The notes under the pieces were generated by a model. That model saw nothing but the letters and a program-made list of their open reading frames with translations. It ran no database searches and was not told where the DNA came from. Of a stretch of DNA of 64,000 nt, positions 61,154 to 64,000 are shown piece after piece. Position 1 is the first letter of the stretch, and every line of letters starts with the position of its first letter. The stretch is from Hydractinia symbiolongicarpus. Its lineage: Eukaryota > Cnidaria > Hydrozoa > Anthoathecata > Hydractiniidae. The stretch is from the NCBI RefSeq assembly GCF_029227915.1, contig NC_079884.1, positions 28,522,001 through 28,586,000 of the forward strand. Reading direction: 5' to 3'. Both the position numbers and the translations under genes were made by a program.

Positions 61154-62650
61154 TTTGAGTTACAACAGTTGCGTCACATATTCGTACCAACATTTATTTA
61201 GTGATTTTCTTCCAATATTACTAAGTTGTATTGCTTTTAACAGTGAAACGATTGACTGTGGGAATTAATAGAACTGATTCTGGACTGCGACCTTATAAAT
61301 ACGATAAATGAACCAATTGGTCTCCAAGGAATAACATTCTTCTTAATTTGACATGATTGCCGGAATTCATCGATTACATTAAGCTCTGTGGTAGCGCTTC
61401 ATTTAAAAATTTAGATAAATAAGTCTTTTCTTACTGTGGGACCAATCCTGGCCGTTAGCAAGCGCTAAATAAATAGGAACAGTTCCAAAGACTACATTTC
61501 ATTGACTTTCTAGCGCTTTAAATCCGTTTGAGTTACAACGGTTGCGTCACATATTCGTACCAACATGTATTTAGCCATAGTATTCGGATATTACTAGGTT
61601 GCATCGCTTTTAACAGTGAAACGCTTGACTGTGAGACTTAATTGAACTGATTGTGGACTTTGACCTTATAAATGTTATAAATGAGCCAGTTTGACTACAA
61701 GAAATAACATTCTTCTTAATTTGACATGACATGATTGCCGAAACTCAGCGATTACACTGGGCGCTGTGGTAGCGTTTTATTTAAAAATTAAGATAAATAA
61801 GTCTTTTTTTACTGTGGGACCAATCCTAGCCGTTGGCTTGCGCTGAAGAAATAGAGACAGTTTCAAATACTACATTTCACTGACTTTCTAACGGTGTCAG
61901 TCCGTTTGAGCTACAACGGTTGCGTCATATATTCGTACCAACATGTATTTAGCGATAGTTTTCGGATATTACTAGGTTGCATCGCTTTTAACAGTGAAAC
62001 GCTTGACTGTGGGACTTATTTGAACTGATTTTGGACTTTGACCTTATAAATGTGATAAATGAGCCAGTTTGATTACAAGAAATAACATTCTTCTTAATTT
62101 GACATGATTGCCGGAACCCAGCGATTACACTGGGCGCTGTGCTAGCGCTTTATTAAAAAATTAAGATAAACAAGTCATTTTTTACTGTGGTACCCATCCT
62201 AGCCGTTAGCTCGCGCTGAAGAAAGAAAGACAGTTTCAAAAACTACATTTCATTTACTTTCTAACGGTGTCAATCCGTTTGAGTTACAACGGTTGCGTCA
62301 CATATTCGTACCAACATGTATTTAGCGATATTTTTCCGCTATTACTAGGTTGCATCGCCTTTAACAGTGAAACGATTGACTGTGGGACTTAATTGAACTA
62401 ACTTTGGACTGTGACATGATAAATGTAAAAAAATGAGACAATTGCTCTCCAAGAAATAACATTCTTCTTAATTTCACATGATTGCCGGACTCAGCGATTA
62501 CACTGGGCGCTGTGGTAGCGCTTTATTTAAAAATTTAGATAAATAAGTCATTCTTTACTGTGGGACCAATCCTAGGCGTGATCGCGTGCTGAAGAAGTAG
62601 CGACAGTTTCAAAAACTACATCTCACTGACTTTCTAACGGTGGCAGTCCG

Positions 62651-62858
62651 TTTGAGTTACAACGGTTGGGTCACATATTCGTACGAACACGTATTTAGCG
62701 ATATTTTTCTGATATTGCTAGGTTGCATCGCTTTTAACAGTGGAACGATTGACTGTGGGACTTAATTTTACTAACTTTGGACTGTGACCTATTAAACTGA
62801 AGAAATAGCGACAGTTTCAAAAACTAAATTTCATTGACTTTCTAACGCTATCAAGACG
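62651..62858. repeat. 208 bp truncated monomer, copy 3
   Basis: It has the same junction (near 62792). Private changes are CGAACACGTATTTAGC and CAGTGGAACG. The monomer upstream is of the 62278 type instead of the 59832 type, so the 208 bp unit moved with its right-hand neighbour and not with its left-hand one. Confidence 0.92.
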
Positions 62859-63602
62859 CTTCAGTTACAACGTTTGGGTCACATATTCGTACCAACATGT
62901 ATTTAGCGATTCTTTTCTCATATTACTAGGTTGCATCGCTTTTAACAGTAAAACGCTTGACTGTGGGACTTAATTGAACTGATTTTGGGCTTTGACCTTA
63001 TAAATGTGACAAGTGAGACAATTGGACTCCAAGAAATGACATTCTTCTTAATTTGACATGATTGTGGGAACGCAGCGATTACACTGGGCGCTGTGCTAGC
63101 GCTTTATTAAAAAATTAAGATAAATAAGTCATTTTTTACTGTGGTACCAATCCTAGCTGTTAGTTCGCGCTGAAGAAGTAGAGACAGTTTCAAATACTAC
63201 ATTTCACTGACTTTCTAACGGTGTCAGTCCGTTTGAATTACAACGGTTGCGTCACATATTCGTACCAACATGTATTTAGCGATAGTTTTCGGATATTACT
63301 AGGTTGCATCGCTTTTAACAGTGAAACGCTTGACTGTGGGACTTATTTGAACTGATTTTGGACTTTGACCTTATAAATGTGATAAATGAGCCAGTGTGAC
63401 TATAAGAAATAACATTCTTCTTAATTTGACATGATTGCCGGATTCAGCGATTACACTGGGCGCTGTGGTAGCGCCTCATTTAAAAATTTAGATAAAAAAT
63501 TCATCTTTACTGTGGGACTAATCCTAGGCGTGATCGCGTGCTGAAGAAGTAGCGACAGTTTCAAAAACTACATCTCACTGACTTTCTAACGGTGGCAGTC
63601 CG

Positions 63603-63810
63603 TTTGAGTTACAACGGTTGGGTCACATATTCGTACGAACATGTATTTAGCGATATTTTTCTGATATTGCTAGGTTGCATCGCTTTTAACAGTGAAACGA
63701 TTGACTGTGGGACTTAATTTTACTAACTTTGGACTGTGACCTATTAAACTGAAGAAATAGCGACAGTTTCAAAAACTAAATTTCATTGACTTTCTAACGC
63801 TATCAAGACG
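63603..63810. repeat. 208 bp truncated monomer, copy 4
   Basis: It has the same junction (near 63744) and matches copy 1 closely. It is followed by a 63811 monomer like 60411, with ACGCTTAAGTTAC, ACGTTTGGGTC and GACTCTTGGAC, of which 190 bp lie in the window. Confidence 0.92.
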
Positions 63811-64000
63811 CTTAAGTTACAACGTTTGGGTCACATATTCGTACCAAAATGTATTTAGCGATACTTTTCTCATATTACTAGGTTGCATCGCTTTTAACAG
63901 TGAAACGATTGACTCTTGGACTTAATTGAACTGATTTTGGGCTTTGACCTTATAAATGTTACAAGTGAGACAATTGGACTCCAAGAAATGACATTCTTCT

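Larger units (their letters stand above)
1..64000. repeat. Satellite DNA array, ~373 bp monomer, spanning the whole window
   Basis: The TTTGAGTTAC box and the sequence around it return every 371-373 bp from the first base to the last, always in the same orientation, so this is a head-to-tail satellite. I placed 175 monomer starts by eye. There are no unique-sequence gaps, inverted monomers, inserted elements or simple-sequence tracts. Stops are dense in all six frames and nothing looks coding. The first monomer has 64 C, 79 G and 15 CpG, so CpG is at about its expected level. About 373 bp is close to twice a nucleosome repeat, which is common among satellites, but phasing is inference. The family is not one I recognise. 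Both ends of the window lie inside the array, so its true length is unknown. Confidence 0.99.
61154..64000. repeat. Block VIIIb unit 3, rearranged and cut by the window end
   Basis: Monomers are 61154, 61527 (378 bp), 61905, 62278, 62651 (208 bp), 62859, 63232, 63603 (208 bp) and 63811 (190 bp seen). The first monomers match unit 2 with a 2446 bp shift. 62278 is replaced by a monomer like 56262. 63232 starts like 57385/59459 and ends like 57758/59832, so it is another hybrid, and it brings two 208 bp monomers to within 952 bp of each other. Confidence 0.83.

Noticed and set aside
1-64000. CRISPR-like array of direct repeats
   Set aside because: The repeat unit is about 373 bp and abuts the next with no unique spacers, and there are no cas genes. 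This is a satellite.
1-64000. Transposon or retroelement insertions
   Set aside because: I followed the monomer phase through the whole window. Every irregular spacing is explained by a deletion, a small slippage or a hybrid monomer, and no foreign sequence, long terminal repeat or inverted terminal repeat appears.
1-64000. Inverted (head-to-head) monomers
   Set aside because: The start box was found only in one orientation in all 175 monomers.

Overview
The whole 64 kb window is one uninterrupted tandem satellite DNA array. I see no gene, RNA gene, transposon, CRISPR array or unique-sequence island. The basic monomer is about 373 bp, and about 175 monomers or part-monomers run head to tail in one orientation. 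Setting the phase at the TTTGAGTTAC box, most monomers are 371-373 bp, with a 377-378 bp class, a recurrent 208 bp class and three unique deletion junctions. The first monomer is 38% G+C by hand count. It has 15 CpGs where about 13.6 are expected, so CpG is not depleted. The array's size, its lack of coding capacity and its layered repeats point to eukaryotic heterochromatin (centromeric, pericentromeric or sex-chromosomal). The undepleted CpG suits an animal with little DNA methylation, such as many insects, but I do not recognise the family and cannot name the species.

Three monomer families account for most of the sequence. Type B (example 1-373) has TTTAGCGATAGTATTCGG and CTTGACTGTGGGACTT. 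Type A (example 374-746) has TTTGGTGATTTTCTTCC, GGGAATAAATAGAACTG and an EcoRI site. Type C (example 2864-3234) has GATATTTTTCCGCTACTAC and a GTGAAAG..GAGACAATTG segment. A and B usually alternate, giving a 745-746 bp dimer. Many monomers switch family partway along, which marks past recombination between monomers.

Layout: 1-5100 is a moderately homogenised A/B block with a 746 bp dimer duplication and one 120 bp deletion. 5101-22980 is the most homogenised part: a 1490 bp tetramer (T-U-V-W) alternates with a P-Q-R-Q block to make three superunits of 4470, 6705 and 6705 bp. 22981-24762 holds a 236 bp part-monomer and a 1727 bp shifted duplication. 24763-33279 is older and more mixed, with 1490 bp tetramers. 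33280-43717 carries three versions of a 7-11 monomer higher-order repeat. 43718-48557 contains a 1117 bp trimer that breaks A/B alternation. 48558-53648 contains a 2242 bp hexamer and a shortened copy. 53649-64000 carries a 2074/2446 bp higher-order repeat with a 208 bp truncated monomer embedded in it.

The parts do not form a pathway. They record satellite turnover by repeated unequal exchange, deletion and amplification at several scales. The best candidates for function are short motifs kept across families (a CCGTT/AACGG cluster, a TGACCTTATAAAT box and a GCGCT/AGCGC dyad), but binding or transcription is only inference.
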